Of a stretch of 64,000 nucleotides of DNA, positions 38,923-49,283 are shown one piece after another; position 1 is the first letter of the stretch, and every line of letters starts with the position of its first letter. A model generated the notes under the pieces. That model ran no database searches, was not told the origin of the DNA, and saw only the letters and a list, made by a program, of their open reading frames with translations. The position numbers and the translations under genes were made by a program. The DNA lies in assembly GCF_916618915.1 (NCBI RefSeq), contig NZ_CAKAKE010000001.1, positions 1,178,001 through 1,242,000 on the forward strand. Reading direction: 5' to 3'. Source of the stretch: Stenotrophomonas sp. Marseille-Q4652. Its GTDB lineage: Bacteria > Pseudomonadota > Gammaproteobacteria > Xanthomonadales > Xanthomonadaceae.

Positions 38923-39750
38923 TTATTCCTTTGGCAGCTTTTGTACGTGGACATCCATTTGCGGAAATGGAATTTCAATGCCGGTTTCATCAAAACGCTT
39001 TTTGATGGCCTCCATCAGGGCAAAGCGCACCGGCCAGAAGTCGGCTGTTCGCACCCATGGGCGCACGACAAAGTTGATGGAGGAGTCGGCGAAAGTCATG
39101 ATGCCGACGGTGACATCTTTATCTTTCAAGACGCGCTCGTCCTCACGAGTGACGGCCAGTAGTTCACGTTTTACCACTTCAATATCGGAGCCGTAACTAA
39201 CACCAATTTCCAGGTCGATACGTCTTTCTGCCTGCAGCGAATAATTGACAATGTTGCCATCGAGAATACCGCCATTCGGGACGGTTATGGTTTTGTTGTC
39301 CGGGGTGACAAAGGTCGAGGAAAAAATAGAAATTTATTTCACCACACCCGCTGTTCCCGCTGCTTCTATATAGTCTCCGGCGCGAAATGGACGAAACAGA
39401 ATCAGCAGTACGCCTGCAGCAAAATTTGCTAATGAGCCTTGTAAAGCGAGGCCGATAGCAAGGCCGGCAGCACCAATGACCGCAATAAATGATGCCGTCT
39501 GCACACCCAGTTGTCCGAGCGCTGCTACGGCCACCACAATCAATAAGCCGTAGTAGGAAATTTGGCGGAAGAAGCTGGATACCGCGCCATCGACACCTCG
39601 ATATTCGAGGCCTTTGCTGATCACTCGGGAAATGGTTTGTGCGAGCCATTTGCCGATAAAAAAGACGGCAAGGGCCAATAGGATTTTCATGCCGTACAAG
39701 GCGGTGAGTTCGGGAATTTGGTCAATAATGGCTTGGAAATTCTCTTGCAC
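38923..39750 (-). pseudogene. mscS: Mechanosensitive channel (MscS type) with an internal TAA
   Basis: The reading frame covers 275 codons with the MscS layout: three hydrophobic helices, the pore helix region AAGLAIGLALQGSLANFAAG, and a C-terminal soluble domain ending QMDVHVQKLPKE. A single in-frame TAA at 39336-39334, between GTAGVVK and ISIFSSTFVTPD, interrupts it. No bases are missing, so this is a nonsense change rather than a frameshift. Composition is less GC-rich than the surroundings, indicating a different donor. A truncated 138-residue product lacking the cytoplasmic vestibule may still be made. Confidence 0.85.
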
Positions 39751-39809
39751 GGGTTACCTCTCCGTTTGGTGGGGAATTGTCGTCTTCACCAGAAAACCCG
39801 GTGAAGACA

Positions 39810-39840
39810 GCCGATCGCGGAACTGGAGTCCGCGATCGGC
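39810..39840 (-). terminator. Hairpin terminator downstream of the OmpA-domain fragment
   Basis: A 12-bp stem GCCGATCGCGGA/TCCGCGATCGGC with a 7-base loop lies just after the stop of the OmpA-domain frame. A second, weaker hairpin (GTCTTCACC/GGTGAAGAC) lies next to it, closer to mscS. Confidence 0.7.
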
Positions 39841-39847
39841 AGCGGGA

Positions 39848-40126
39848 TCAACGCTTGATGGTTTCCACGTTGGCGCTGACTTTGGCAGTTACGCGACGGT
39901 TGCGTGCGCGGTTTTCGGCGGTGTCATTGCTGACGATGGGGCTGGATTCACCGTAACCGACAGAGCTCACCCGTGAGCGGTCGATACCAAAACGCTCAAC
40001 CAACACACCTGCCACCGCTGCGGCACGTTTTTCGGACAACTGTTGGTTATAGGCTTCGGAACCACGATCATCCGTATGGCCTTCGAGTACAACTTTAGTC
40101 AGTGGATATTCGCGCATAAATTGGGC
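39848..40126 (-). pseudogene. OmpA-family C-terminal domain fragment
   Basis: Ninety-two codons encode the peptidoglycan-binding OmpA domain, with VVLEGHTDDRGSEAYNQQLSEKRA and VGYGESSP, plus ENRARNRRV near the end. The N-terminal part is cut off by ISCR copy D at 40127. The frame runs on into the ISCR sequence without a stop, so a chimeric protein is conceivable. It has no signal peptide of its own. Confidence 0.85.
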
Positions 40127-40767
40127 GTATAGGAAGTTCAAACGCCCTTTTCGGGCAGTCTGCTGGGTAGGCGGTGGTCGCGCAAGCCCCGTTTTGGGCA
40201 CGGATCGGACGTCTGTGAGTGGGATTTCGGCATCGCGGGGCCACGCAGCGGCGTTGTCAGCAGCCATGCTTCGCTGATTCCCGACAGCGGGCCGAGCGCC
40301 GCCCTGCGGATCGTGGCCGCATCGGCTCGGATTCCGGTTTCGCCGTCGGCTGTGCAGCCGGCAGATCGTCACGCGGCTTGCACTGGCGGTGCGCGCGCTG
40401 CGGGCCTGTAGTGCGCTTCTTCCCGCGCGCCCTGCTTCACGAAGTGGCCAAGGATGGCGCGGATGGCGGCAGGTTCCTCGATGCTGGCGACGATCCGCAC
40501 GGTGCCACCGCAGTGGACGCAGGCGGTGACGTCGATGGAAAAGACCCGCTTGAGCCGTTGCGCCCAGCTCATCGCACGGCGCTTCTGCACGGGGCTGCGC
40601 GGCTCGTCGTGGGCGCTGACGTCCACTGGCGCCGCATCACCCGCAGGCCGCTTGCCGCGCCCCGAGGGCGTCAGCTGCGCACGCAGGTTTGCATTCGGGG
40701 CGAATACGCCGTGGAAGCGGGTGAGATGCGCGCGAGGTGGCGGGACCAATGCCGCCAGCTTGGCGAT
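40127..40767 (-). mobile_element. ISCR/IS91-type oriIS end, copy D (truncated)
   Basis: It starts GTATAGGAAGTTCAAACGCC and is the most divergent copy over its first 240 bp. It then encodes the last 130 or so codons of the transposase (SWAQRLKRVFSIDVTACVHC). It ends after CTTGGCGAT at 40767, where DNA-methyltransferase sequence begins. Copies C and D share the AAACGC form of the oriIS end. Confidence 0.85.
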
Positions 40768-41249
40768 ACCAGTGCCGCCAGTACTGGGTCCAGAAGATCG
40801 GCTCTCGTTTCGGAGCCCACCCAACCGTGCGTCGCTACAACAGCAGTCGAGTTTTTGAGACCTTCCCCTTTCCGGAGGGGCTGACGCTGGATATTCCAGC
40901 TAACAAAGCCAAGTCAAACCCCCATGCCGAGACGATCGCCATAGCTGCCAGGGCGCTGGTCGAAGCCCGCGACAGGTGGCTGAACCCGCCGGAATGGGTC
41001 GAATGGGTTACGACCAAGGAAGGGAAAGCGTCCAGCTTCCCGGCACGCCCTGTGGCAAAGCCTGGACATGAGGCGGACCTGGCTGGACGTACCATTGCCG
41101 CGCTTTGCAACGAAAAGCCTGCCTGGCTTGTCGCTTTGCAGGAGGATCTGGACCGCGCCGTGGCGAAAGCCTACGGCTGGGATTGGCCAATGGAACGCGC
41201 CGAGGTGCTCAAGCGATTGTTGGAACTCAACTTGGCCAGAAGCGAATGA
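40768..41249 (+). pseudogene. C-terminal fragment of a class I DNA methyltransferase
   Basis: About 160 codons include SSRVFETFPFPEGL, RALVEARDRWLNPPEWVEWV and AVAKAYGWDW. These are the C-terminal hallmarks of large SAM-dependent DNA methyltransferases found beside restriction or defence genes. Catalytic motifs are absent, and the 5' end is replaced by ISCR copy D. It is unrelated to the PglX fragment at 1364. Confidence 0.8.
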
Positions 41250-41304
41250 AACGCTTACTTGTGAGAGGGCCGCAGAAGCGGCCCTACGCACGAAATTGCA
41301 GCAA

Positions 41305-41706
41305 CTATTCCTTCCTTAGCCACACTTCCCCAGGCTGTTCTTCAAGTCGGATCTCAAAAAACTCCAACTCATCATTGGTCAGGCCAATGTTATTGATCCG
41401 GTCATAAGCCATTTCCCACGCTTCGTCTCGTGTCGCTGCTTCAACCGTGAAGTATCCCCGTACGAGGGCCGTACCTATGGCTTGGACGTTCCATGTGGGG
41501 AATTTACTTTCGTGTTGCTTCCCCAGCAGTTTCCTTGACGCATTCTTTGCACGACCTTTCTTTACGAGCTTCTCTTCTCCTCGAAGAAGACTGGCCAGTT
41601 CACCTTCTTCATCACACCTTCTTCCGGGTGGATCGATTGCCGCCGCGTCGCCGCTGAGCAGCAGCTTGCGGCGCAACGGCGCGTTGCGGCAGGACTCACG
41701 CAGCAT
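41305..41706 (-). CDS. Hypothetical protein (about 133 aa)
   Basis: A minus-strand frame ends NDELEFFEIRLEEQPGEVWLRKE and contains VRGYFTVEAATRDEAWEMAYDRINNIG. The second half looks like a small conserved alpha/beta protein, but I cannot name it. The N-terminal half is basic and low in conservation-like features, so the true start may be internal (41600 region). Confidence 0.4.
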   Translation of the reverse strand: MLRESCRNAPLRRKLLLSGDAAAIDPPGRRCDEEGELASLLRGEEKLVKKGRAKNASRKLLGKQHESKFPTWNVQAIGTALVRGYFTVEAATRDEAWEMAYDRINNIGLTNDELEFFEIRLEEQPGEVWLRKE

Positions 41707-41756
41707 CGCGCTGCCGGAGGCATGATGACGCCCCCTGTCCCGACTGCGAGATCGTG

Positions 41757-42371
41757 ATGAAGCTGTATTCCAAGCCCGGCGCCTGTTCAACGGCGGACCA
41801 TATCGTCCTGGAATGGGCCGGCCAACCGTATGCAACCGAGATCGTGGATGCCCAGCGGCTGAAGTCGCCGGAATTCCTGGCGCTGAATCCGGCCGGTTCG
41901 GTGCCGGTGCTGGTGGATGGCGATTTCGTGCTGACCCAGAACGCCGCCATCCTGGGTTACATCGCCGATTCGACGCCCGAGTCCGGCCTGGTCGGCGACG
42001 GCAGTCCGCGCCAGCGTGCCGAGGCGATGCGCTGGATCGCGTTCGTCAATTCCGATCTGCATCCCGCCTTCAAGCCGCTGTTCGGGCCGGGCATGTTCAT
42101 GCACGGCAGCGAGCACTACGACACGGTGAAACAGGTCGCGCGCGCACGCGTGCGCAAGCTGTTCGAGTCCGCGGATGCCCGCCTGGGCGTGACCGGCAAC
42201 TGGCTGGCGGGCTTCCGCAGCGGTGCCGATGCGTACCTGTTCGTCACCCTGCTGTGGGCCGACAGGGTCGGCGTGGACCTGTCCGGTCTGTCGCATCTGG
42301 ATGCATTCAGGCAGCGCATGCTGGCCGATGCGGCCGTGCAGAAGGTCCTGGAAGCCGAGGGGTTGGCCTGA
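41757..42371 (+). CDS. Glutathione S-transferase family protein
   Basis: The 204-residue protein has a thioredoxin-like N-terminal domain (MKLYSKPGACSTADHIVL, with the conserved cis-Pro segment GSVPVLVDGDFVLTQNAAI at about 50-68) and a helical C-terminal domain. GSTs conjugate or reduce electrophiles with glutathione. A GTG one codon earlier is an alternative start. The gene is intact and is the best-preserved gene of this captured segment, which otherwise looks like Xanthomonad chromosome. Confidence 0.9.
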   Translation: MKLYSKPGACSTADHIVLEWAGQPYATEIVDAQRLKSPEFLALNPAGSVPVLVDGDFVLTQNAAILGYIADSTPESGLVGDGSPRQRAEAMRWIAFVNSDLHPAFKPLFGPGMFMHGSEHYDTVKQVARARVRKLFESADARLGVTGNWLAGFRSGADAYLFVTLLWADRVGVDLSGLSHLDAFRQRMLADAAVQKVLEAEGLA

Positions 42372-42473
42372 TCGGAAGCCGAGCCTGCATCGAGGCTGCC
42401 GGTTGGTGGCACTGCGGGCTTCCATCGCATCCGCATCCAACATGAGTGCGATGTCGATGCGGACAGGAAGCGG

Positions 42474-42968
42474 TCAGTCGTGCTGGTCCGGCCGCGTCCA
42501 GTGCTGGTGCATTTCCAGATAGGTGAACGAGGCCGACCAGGTGATCAGCAGCAACCCGGTCACCGCTTCCATGCCGCTGACCAGGCGGATCGCACCGACC
42601 GGCGACAGGTCGCCCAAGCCCAGCGTGGTGTAGATGGTGGCCGAGAAATAGATCGCATCGAACAGGGTGCGGATGCCGTGTTCGCCGTGCACGAATCCCA
42701 TGTCCGGCTGGTGCTCCAGCCAGTAGTAGGCGATGCCGTAGCACCAGATTTCCAGCACGTGCAGCAGCAGCAGGGCGAAGATCAGGCCGATGAAGCCGCG
42801 CCGGTGGCGATGTCGTTCGCGGGCATGGTGGGTGCGCGGGCCGTAGCGGCGCGCCAACCATCGCAGTCCTTCGTAGTGCAGCAGCACCACCACGGCGGTC
42901 ACCGCGGCGGTGACCAGGGTCACCTTGACGTGCTCGTCCAGCGTGCCGGGCGGAATCAGCGGCATCAT
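42474..42968 (-). CDS. Two-TM potassium channel-like protein
   Basis: The product has 164 residues. A selectivity-filter-like motif TTLGLGDLSP (compare TVGYGD) lies between two helices, with a further pair of N-terminal hydrophobic segments. This matches the Ion_trans_2 family of small K+ channels. The gene appears complete. It lies between the GST gene and the prpC fragment on the same captured piece. Confidence 0.8.
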   Translation of the reverse strand: MMPLIPPGTLDEHVKVTLVTAAVTAVVVLLHYEGLRWLARRYGPRTHHARERHRHRRGFIGLIFALLLLHVLEIWCYGIAYYWLEHQPDMGFVHGEHGIRTLFDAIYFSATIYTTLGLGDLSPVGAIRLVSGMEAVTGLLLITWSASFTYLEMHQHWTRPDQHD

Positions 42969-42984
42969 CGTTTCGGCATCCGCG

Positions 42985-43234
42985 TCAGCGGCGCTCCAGC
43001 GGCACGTACGCGCGGTCTTCCGGTCCGGTGTAGTTCGCGCTGGGGCGGATGATCTTGCCGTCCTCGCGCTGCTCGATCACGTGCGCGGCACAGCCGGTGG
43101 TGCGGGCGATCACGAACAGCGGCGTGAACATCGGCGTGGGCACGCCCATCATGTGGTAGCTGGAGGCGCTGTACCAGTCCAGGTTGGGGGAACATCTTCT
43201 TGGTGTCCATCATCAGGTTCTCGATGCGGGTAGG
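42985..43234 (-). pseudogene. prpC: 2-methylcitrate synthase fragment with frameshift
   Basis: The C-terminal ~80 codons of a citrate-synthase-family enzyme end [20 protein letters not shown]. The first codons ([11 protein letters not shown]) are in another frame because of one extra base in a C-run at about 43188-43192. [17 protein letters not shown] is the typical text of 2-methylcitrate synthase. The fragment is cut by ISCR copy E at 43235. Confidence 0.85.
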
Positions 43235-43739
43235 GTATAGGAAGTTCAACCGCCCTTTTTGGCGAGTCTGGCGGGTAGGAAGCGGCCGCGCAAGCGCCGC
43301 TTTGGGCACAGATCGGGCACAGATCGGGGGTTCATGCGTGGGTTTTCGACATCGCGGGGCCACGCAGCGGCTCAGTGCGTAGCCATTTCTCACCGAATCC
43401 CGGCACAGGGCCGAGCGCAGCCCTGCGGGGTCGTGGCCGCATCGGATCGGACTCTGGCTTGGCTGCCGGCTGTGTGGCCGGCACCTCGTCACGCGGCCGG
43501 CGGCGGGGCGCGCGCTGCGGGCCGGTAGTGCGCTTGCTCCAGCGCGCGGTGTTTCTCGAAGTGGGCGAGGATGGCGCGAATGGCGGTGGGTTCCTCGATG
43601 CTGGCGACGATTCGTACCGCGCCGCCGCAGCGGGCGCAGGTGGTGATGTCGATGGAAAAGACCCGCTTGAGCCGTTGCGCCCAGCTCATCGCACGGCGCT
43701 TCTGCTCGGGGCTGCGCGGCTCGTCGTGGGCGCTGACGT
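43235..43739 (-). mobile_element. ISCR/IS91-type oriIS end, copy E (truncated)
   Basis: It starts GTATAGGAAGTTCAACCGCC and is close to copies A and B over about 500 bp. It encodes the last transposase codons and stops after CGCTGACGT, where a KfrA-like coding sequence begins. The oriIS side abuts the prpC fragment. Confidence 0.85.
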
Positions 43740-44286
43740 TGACCACTTCCGGGCCCAGGCGCAGGAGCAAAGGGCACGCGAGCAACGTCAGCACGAACAG
43801 GCCCTTCAGGCGTTGCAGGTCGAACTCCGCCAGGCCGCGGACCAGGTCACCGCCAAGAACGCGGAGCTGCTGAGACTCAATCGTGATAACGGCCGCCTGC
43901 TTGAACAGACCACGCACCAGCAGAAGGCGTTGACGGAGGCCGAACGCGAGGTCCGCAAAGCTCGTGAAGAACTGGAATCCTTGCGACCGCTTCCGGCACA
44001 AGTGACATCCCTCGAACAGCGAACGGCAAAGGCGATCACAGACGCAGAGGTGCTGCAGTCCCACCTGGACCAGGCGAGATCGCAACTTGAGCAAACGCGC
44101 CGAGAGCTACGCGATTCCGAACTCGAACGCGAGCGAACCCAGGCTCGGTTTGAAGGCATGCAGGCCGCGTGGGCTCAGCGTGATGCGACATTGACGCCGG
44201 CGACGGAGCCCGTCGAGCGCACCGGCAAGCGTCGCGTGCGTCCGCCTGCAGCCGAAGAGGCGACCCAAGACCTTCCTCTGAAGTAA
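43740..44286 (+). pseudogene. KfrA-like coiled-coil protein, C-terminal fragment
   Basis: About 180 codons form an almost unbroken coiled coil (heptads rich in Q, E, L, R), ending RRVRPPAAEEATQDLPLK. This is typical of the C-terminal region of KfrA-type proteins, which are DNA-binding plasmid/ICE segregation factors. The N-terminal DNA-binding part is missing at the ISCR E junction. This piece and the next come from an ICE or plasmid. Confidence 0.65.
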
Positions 44287-44861
44287 TGGGCGCCAGCGGC
44301 GCGGCGAAGGAACACAACGTCTCACTGATCTGCGGTGGCGAAATTGCTGCAGCGACAATCGGTTACCGAAGATTGTCGGACTTTTCCCGAATTAACGGCC
44401 AACCCTCGGTAACGGTGTTCATGTGAAATCTCCTGTCCCACAAGGGGACCTTGTTCAAACAATGGAAGACATAGTGAAAAGGTTGGGAAGTCAGTCGTTG
44501 CTGTGCATGGGCGCTCTCCTTGGGTGTTGGGCTCCGCAGGGGCCGCGAAGCCCTTCGCGGCCATGGGCAGCAGCTGGGGCCGGCGCGGGTGCGCCGTCAA
44601 GGGAGGAAGCGAAGGCGCTGGCGCGGCCCGCAGGCGCAGCCGAGGACACGGGCGCCGCAGCGGCCCTTGACGGGGGGAGCGCCCGCAAAGGCCAGGCAAG
44701 CCGGTGAAACCGGCGCGCAGGGGGTGCGAATCGCGCAGCACTGCCGGAGAGAAAGGGGTCGGCCCATTGGGTTGAGGGTCAACCCCAACAGCGCAGCACA
44801 GCATCAGAAAAGCGCCGCTCCCGCGATGTACGGGGCGGCGCCACAAGGCCTCAACGCAGCG
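44287..44861. other. Non-coding-looking ICE-type segment
   Basis: No credible gene is seen in these 575 bases. A 19-codon minus-strand frame (44422-44363, MNTVTEGWPLIREKSDNLR) and a very GC-rich stretch (44520-44720) are the only features. Open frames through the GC-rich part look like composition shadows. Confidence 0.4.
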
Positions 44862-45254
44862 TCAATCTGTCGCAGGCACCATCGCCTGCAGTTGTTCGAT
44901 CACGCCAAGCTCGACAAAGACACACGGCTGCTCGGCCGCGACCGGAACGTTGAACACCCGGGCGAAGGCATCCCGCTTCAAATGCGCCAGCCGCCCGGTG
45001 CGGTACGCCTGATCAGGCTTCATCAGGCCCGAACCCGACGGCGTTCCGCTGCGCTGCGGATCGCATTCGACCAAGGCCACGAAGCCCTCCGAAAACAGGC
45101 GCTGGTGCTTGGGACACAGCCCCCAGCCCGTCGTCGTGTGGTGCTTCATGCTCGCGCGCAGGCGCCGGTCGAGCAAGATGTTGCCGGTATCAAAAGCAGT
45201 GCCGCACACCAGACAAAGCTGCTGCTCCAGCGAAACGTGTGATTTGTCGTCCAT
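44862..45254 (-). CDS. ICE-associated hypothetical protein (130 aa)
   Basis: It begins MDDKSHVSLEQQLCLVCGTAF and contains CLVC and a CPKH, possibly a zinc site, and KPDQAYRTGRLAHLKRDAFARVFN. Proteins of this kind are recurrent in Tn4371-like and clc-like ICEs near antirestriction genes. The function is unknown. Part of it is duplicated exactly at 31604-31746. The start at 45254 was chosen over the ATG at 45302 because conservation-like sequence begins there. Confidence 0.6.
   Translation of the reverse strand: MDDKSHVSLEQQLCLVCGTAFDTGNILLDRRLRASMKHHTTTGWGLCPKHQRLFSEGFVALVECDPQRSGTPSGSGLMKPDQAYRTGRLAHLKRDAFARVFNVPVAAEQPCVFVELGVIEQLQAMVPATD
44945..45087 (-). repeat. 143-bp repeat, second copy
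   Basis: Identical to 31604-31746. It lies inside the intact ICE hypothetical gene, so this is the original copy. Confidence 0.9.
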
Positions 45255-45926
45255 GACCAACTCCGGTGATCGGGCGGGATTGCCCGAGACCGGAAACGGC
45301 ACGCCGCAGCGCAGCGGTCACAGGTTCGAAGACGGCCGAACGGCCGCCAGCGACCACAGGACGCGCAGACCTTGACAGCGAGAACGGTGTGCAAGGATGA
45401 AGGGATCAGCAAGCCAGCCCCACCACACAAGCAGGCACGAAACAGGCAAGCGCAGCGCGCAGGCCGGGGGCCCACCGACGGCCGGAGTGCGTCAGAGATC
45501 GGAGCCGAATGGCTGCGACCCGCAGGGGCGCGGGGCGCAGCCCGCAGAGCCCGACGGAGGTACGCCGAGACGCGAACGCCAATCTCTCGCACCAAACAAC
45601 ATCAAGTTCTGCGAGAACCACCGATGTCAAAGAACAAGCTACAAACGAAAGCAATGAATACACCTCGACCCAGCGGGCCAAAGCACAGTACGTACAGGTG
45701 GCGCCAGCCATGCGCTCGACCAAGGTTTCCCTCGTAGCCGCCTGCACCAGACCCCATATTGCCGGGGACTTCTATACCGACAACCAGTTCGTCAGTCTCG
45801 TCACCGAAACCCCCGCGACTTCGGTGTATGCATGCTCGTTGTTCAGAATAACTGGCAGCTTGATTTGAACGGCAGCAATTCAACGCTCTTGGCTGAGTTC
45901 AATCAGGCGCTGACGGAACACCTGTT
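45255..45926. other. Junction region between ICE-type DNA and the Mrp operon
   Basis: No solid gene lies in these 672 bases. A plus-strand frame (about 45700-45868) encoding YTDNQFVSLVTETP could continue after a one-base shift into MLVVQNNWQLDLNGSNSTLL (45832-45987), overlapping the 3' end of mnhG in antisense. This may be a decayed gene, but the evidence is thin. Confidence 0.3.
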
Positions 45927-46268
45927 TCAGTCAGGCGTTCCGTCCCAGTCCGTGTTGGAGACGAACTCCGCCGCGTCGACCGCTTGAGCCAGACCCCCTT
46001 CGCGCACTGCAGCCCGTGCCAGCAGGTGAGAAGCCACCGGCAAGGTCGCCAGCAGAAAACCCAGGATCAGCAGCAGCCGCCAGGTCCAGGCCGTGTCCTG
46101 GGCCACGAGCAAGGCGCCCACGCACACGAGCGTCAGCGCCAACGTGCCCGCCTTCGTCGCCGCGTGCTGGCGGGCCAGTGCATCGGGCAACACGATCACG
46201 CCCCAGGCTGCGATCACCAGCAACACCGCGCCAGCAGCAAGCAGCAGCCCGCCCAGGGTCGTCATCAT
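45927..46268 (-). CDS. mnhG: Mrp-type Na+/H+ antiporter subunit G
   Basis: The small inner-membrane subunit has 113 residues and three hydrophobic segments. GVIVLPDALARQHAATKAGTLAL is the MnhG/MrpG/PhaG signature. It is the last gene of the operon, and its start overlaps mnhF by 4 bp. Mrp antiporters exchange Na+ or other cations for protons as one large complex of seven subunits. Confidence 0.88.
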   Translation of the reverse strand: MMTTLGGLLLAAGAVLLVIAAWGVIVLPDALARQHAATKAGTLALTLVCVGALLVAQDTAWTWRLLLILGFLLATLPVASHLLARAAVREGGLAQAVDAAEFVSNTDWDGTPD

Positions 46269-46576
46269 CGCCGCTCCTCCTGCGTATCGGACGGCGCCGA
46301 CCGCTCGATCAAGCGTGCCCACCCCACCGTCCCCACGAAGCCGACCAGCGCAAGGCCGATGGCCACGTCGAGGAACACGGTGCGGCGGGTGGCCAGCGAG
46401 GCCGCAACGCACAGCGCCACGGCGGCCGCCAGGAAGATGTCGAGGGCCACCACGCGATCCGCATGCCGAGGCCCGCGCACGATGCGCACGGTGGCGATCA
46501 GGGTCGCGCACAGCGCCAGCAAGGTGAGCACGGCTGTGGCCCAGCCCACCGAGGCCGCGTTCAGCAGCCCGTTCAT
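46265..46576 (-). CDS. mnhF: Mrp-type Na+/H+ antiporter subunit F
   Basis: The product has 103 residues and three hydrophobic helices. The motif IVRGPRHADRVVALDIFLAA is characteristic of MnhF. It overlaps mnhE upstream and mnhG downstream by 4 bp each. Confidence 0.9.
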   Translation of the reverse strand: MNGLLNAASVGWATAVLTLLALCATLIATVRIVRGPRHADRVVALDIFLAAAVALCVAASLATRRTVFLDVAIGLALVGFVGTVGWARLIERSAPSDTQEERR

Positions 46577-46920
46577 GCCGACTCTCCAAACCAGGCCAGC
46601 AGCGGCGGCTCGAAGTCGCGCCGGATGGCGTCGACCTCAGCCGCCGCGTTGTTCGCGTCGAGCATGTGCAGCACCATCTCCCGGCGCACCAGGTCGATGT
46701 CGATCACCGTCGTCCCCGGCGTCAGCGAGATCATGCAGACCAGCAGCGCAGCGCCCTGTGGACTCATCGGCGCGAAGCCGATGCGCACGAAGGTCGCCGC
46801 AGGCGCCGTGCCGATAGCCAGGCCGCGCCGAACGATCGCGGCAACCGTTTGCACGCCCGAGGCGAGCATCGCCCAGCCAAAGCGCAGTGGCAAAAGGACG
46901 GCGGCGGTGAGCTTGTTCAT
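46573..46920 (-). CDS. mnhE: Mrp-type Na+/H+ antiporter subunit E (short)
   Basis: At 115 residues from the ATG at 46920 this is shorter than the usual ~160. The segment LVCMISLTPGTTVIDID and the C-terminal HMLDANN region match MnhE, but the usual N-terminal pair of helices is reduced to one. It may be a naturally short variant or may have lost the 5' end. It lies 34 bp after mnhD. Confidence 0.75.
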   Translation of the reverse strand: MNKLTAAVLLPLRFGWAMLASGVQTVAAIVRRGLAIGTAPAATFVRIGFAPMSPQGAALLVCMISLTPGTTVIDIDLVRREMVLHMLDANNAAAEVDAIRRDFEPPLLAWFGESA

Positions 46921-46954
46921 GCGGCACGGCAATTCATGTGGCGGCTCCTGCGGT

Positions 46955-48414
<1,460 letters not shown>

Positions 48415-48418
<4 letters not shown>

Positions 48419-48839
48419 GTGTCGGCCCTCTGCGGCCGCGCATCGTCGTCGGCATGGACGGCATCGAAGGCCAGCGGCGGCTTCACGGGGTCCGCCGGCT
48501 CGGGCTCCACCAGCCGCAGCGCCAGCGCATCGTCGGTGCCGACGCGCCGCACCAACTGCATGACCAGCACGAGCGCAAAGCACATCAGCGCGAACCCGAT
48601 CACGATGGCGGTCAGCACCAGCGCCTGCGGCAGCGGGTTGGCCGCCTCCTGCAGCACCCGGCCGCCCGCCTCGATCACCGCCGGCTGCGCCGACCCCAGG
48701 CGGCCCGCGGCCAGCAGCAGCAGGTTCACCGCGCTGCCCAGCAGCGCCAGGCCCACCACGCAGCGCAGCACGTCGCGCGACAGCGCCAGGTACAGCCCTG
48801 CGGTCAACGTGATCCAGAGCGCGAAGGCGACGGCCCAGA

Positions 48840-48843
<4 letters not shown>
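48415..48843 (-). CDS. mnhC: Mrp-type Na+/H+ antiporter subunit C
   Basis: The NuoK-like protein has 142 residues, three helices and the conserved Glu in ANPLPQALVLTAIVIG. The start MIWAVAFALW at 48843 was chosen because it overlaps the mnhB stop by 4 bp and gives the family N-terminus. A hydrophilic tail follows. Confidence 0.9.

Positions 48844-49279
<436 letters not shown>

Positions 49280-49283
<4 letters not shown>

Noticed and set aside
36606-43739. Copies B-E as autonomous ISCR elements
   Set aside because: All lack the HUH part of the transposase and a terIS end, so they cannot move on their own.
44322-44846. Minus-strand frame of 174 codons in the GC-rich ICE segment
   Set aside because: It is Pro/Arg/Cys-rich without conserved patterns, typical of a shadow frame in GC-rich DNA.
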